Of a stretch of DNA of 64,000 nucleotides, positions 63,615 to 64,000 are shown piece by piece (positions within the stretch are counted from its first letter, which is position 1; every line of letters begins with the position of its first letter). The DNA lies in NCBI GenBank assembly GCA_023389105.1, contig JAEWEY010000011.1:77900-141899 (forward strand), read 5' to 3'. Below the pieces are notes generated by a model. That model was given only the letters and a program-made list of their open reading frames with translations. It was not told where the DNA came from and ran no database searches. The stretch is from Pseudomonadota bacterium (GTDB lineage: Bacteria > Pseudomonadota > Alphaproteobacteria > Sphingomonadales > Sphingomonadaceae). A program made the translations under genes and the position numbers.

Positions 63615-64000
63615 TTACTGCTGGTGCGGGCCGCCGGGCTGGCTCACGCCCTCAAGCGCCATCGCAGCGCTATTGCCATCGGTCTCGCGGCTCAGGTCGC
63701 CCAAGCTAACGATGCCGCAGAGGCGCTCATCGCTATCGACGACAGGCACGCGCCGCACCTGCGCCTCGCTCATCCGGGCAGCCGCTTCGGAAACATCGTC
63801 GGTATCGCGGACTGAAACGATGTCGCTGGTCATCAGCTCGCGAACCGAAGTATCGGGTCCACGGCCATTGGCTACGCCGCGAACCGCGATGTCGCGGTCT
63901 GTAATCATACCCACCAGCCGGTCGTTCTCCAGCACCGGGATCGACCCGGTGTCGGCGCTCAGCATGAAGCCCGCGGCTTCGCTGACAGGCTGATCGGGCG
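63615..64000 (-). CDS. CBS domain protein (start outside the window)
   Basis: The frame is open to the window edge, so the N-terminus is missing; 127 residues are visible. Two CBS motifs are present (TGSIPVLENDRLVGMITDRDIAVR and VRRVPVVDSDERLCGIVSLGDLS). Such small two-CBS proteins bind adenine nucleotides and regulate partners that cannot be named here. Confidence 0.88.
   Translation of the reverse strand, partial: PDQPVSEAAGFMLSADTGSIPVLENDRLVGMITDRDIAVRGVANGRGPDTSVRELMTSDIVSVRDTDDVSEAAARMSEAQVRRVPVVDSDERLCGIVSLGDLSRETDGNSAAMALEGVSQPGGPHQQ

Overview
This is 64 kb of high-GC chromosome from an alphaproteobacterium, most likely a member of the Sphingomonadales (Sphingomonas and relatives). 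The supporting evidence is the split b/b' F0 ATP synthase operon, an rpoH-type promoter in front of dnaK, a DUF6456 protein, DUF2793 and terminase sequence of the gene transfer agent type, and proline-rich outer-membrane proteins. This assignment is an inference from gene content; no rRNA gene is present. Nearly all of the window is housekeeping or ordinary accessory chromosome. No CRISPR array, insertion sequence or intact prophage was seen.

Layout. 1-7.5 kb: the 3' end of an acyl-CoA dehydrogenase, a PilZ protein, two small secreted proteins, an L,D-transpeptidase and a membrane GGDEF-EAL-PilZ protein. 7.5-15.3 kb: cysK coupled to an MFS exporter, nhaA, radA, a polyprenol-type glycosyltransferase, a methyltransferase, and a GFA-domain ORF joined in frame to a small membrane protein and coupled to a 40-residue acidic protein. 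15.3-24.2 kb: a leucine/isovalerate degradation block (thiolase, isovaleryl-CoA dehydrogenase, both methylcrotonyl-CoA carboxylase subunits) with an M13 metallopeptidase lipoprotein inside it. 24.3-29.8 kb: sodC, two more L,D-transpeptidases and a UvrD/PcrA helicase. 29.9-30.5 kb: a protein-free stretch that folds like a large structured RNA and ends in a terminator. 30.6-34.7 kb: a secreted lipase, a TIR-TPR membrane protein and a cupredoxin. 34.7-36.6 kb: a candidate small RNA, then the collapsed remains of a gene transfer agent cluster (small terminase, 5' part of the large terminase, 3' part of a DUF2793 gene). 36.7-45.7 kb: an outer-membrane protein, a further L,D-transpeptidase, an SDR, cysQ, a MarR-type regulator, tRNA-Val, an XRE regulator, a disordered Gln/Gly/Ser protein and the rpsF-rpsR-rplI operon. 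45.8-56.3 kb: a Rieske oxygenase, an APC permease, fabD-fabG, dnaK-dnaJ, a degenerate phytochrome-like sensor, purB and a RadC-family protein. 56.4-64 kb: a ydbH-ynbE-ydbL envelope operon, an RsiV-like protein, the F0 ATP synthase operon (atpI-B-E-F'-F) and a CBS protein running off the end.

Themes. Four L,D-transpeptidases and the YdbH-YnbE-YdbL operon point to active cell-envelope remodelling. Two acyl-CoA dehydrogenases, a thiolase and the carboxylase pair support branched-chain and fatty acyl-CoA catabolism. The least explained items are the roughly 550-nt structured RNA candidate at 29.9-30.5 kb, the gene transfer agent scar at 35.2-36.6 kb and the chromophore-less phytochrome core at 53.3-54.2 kb.
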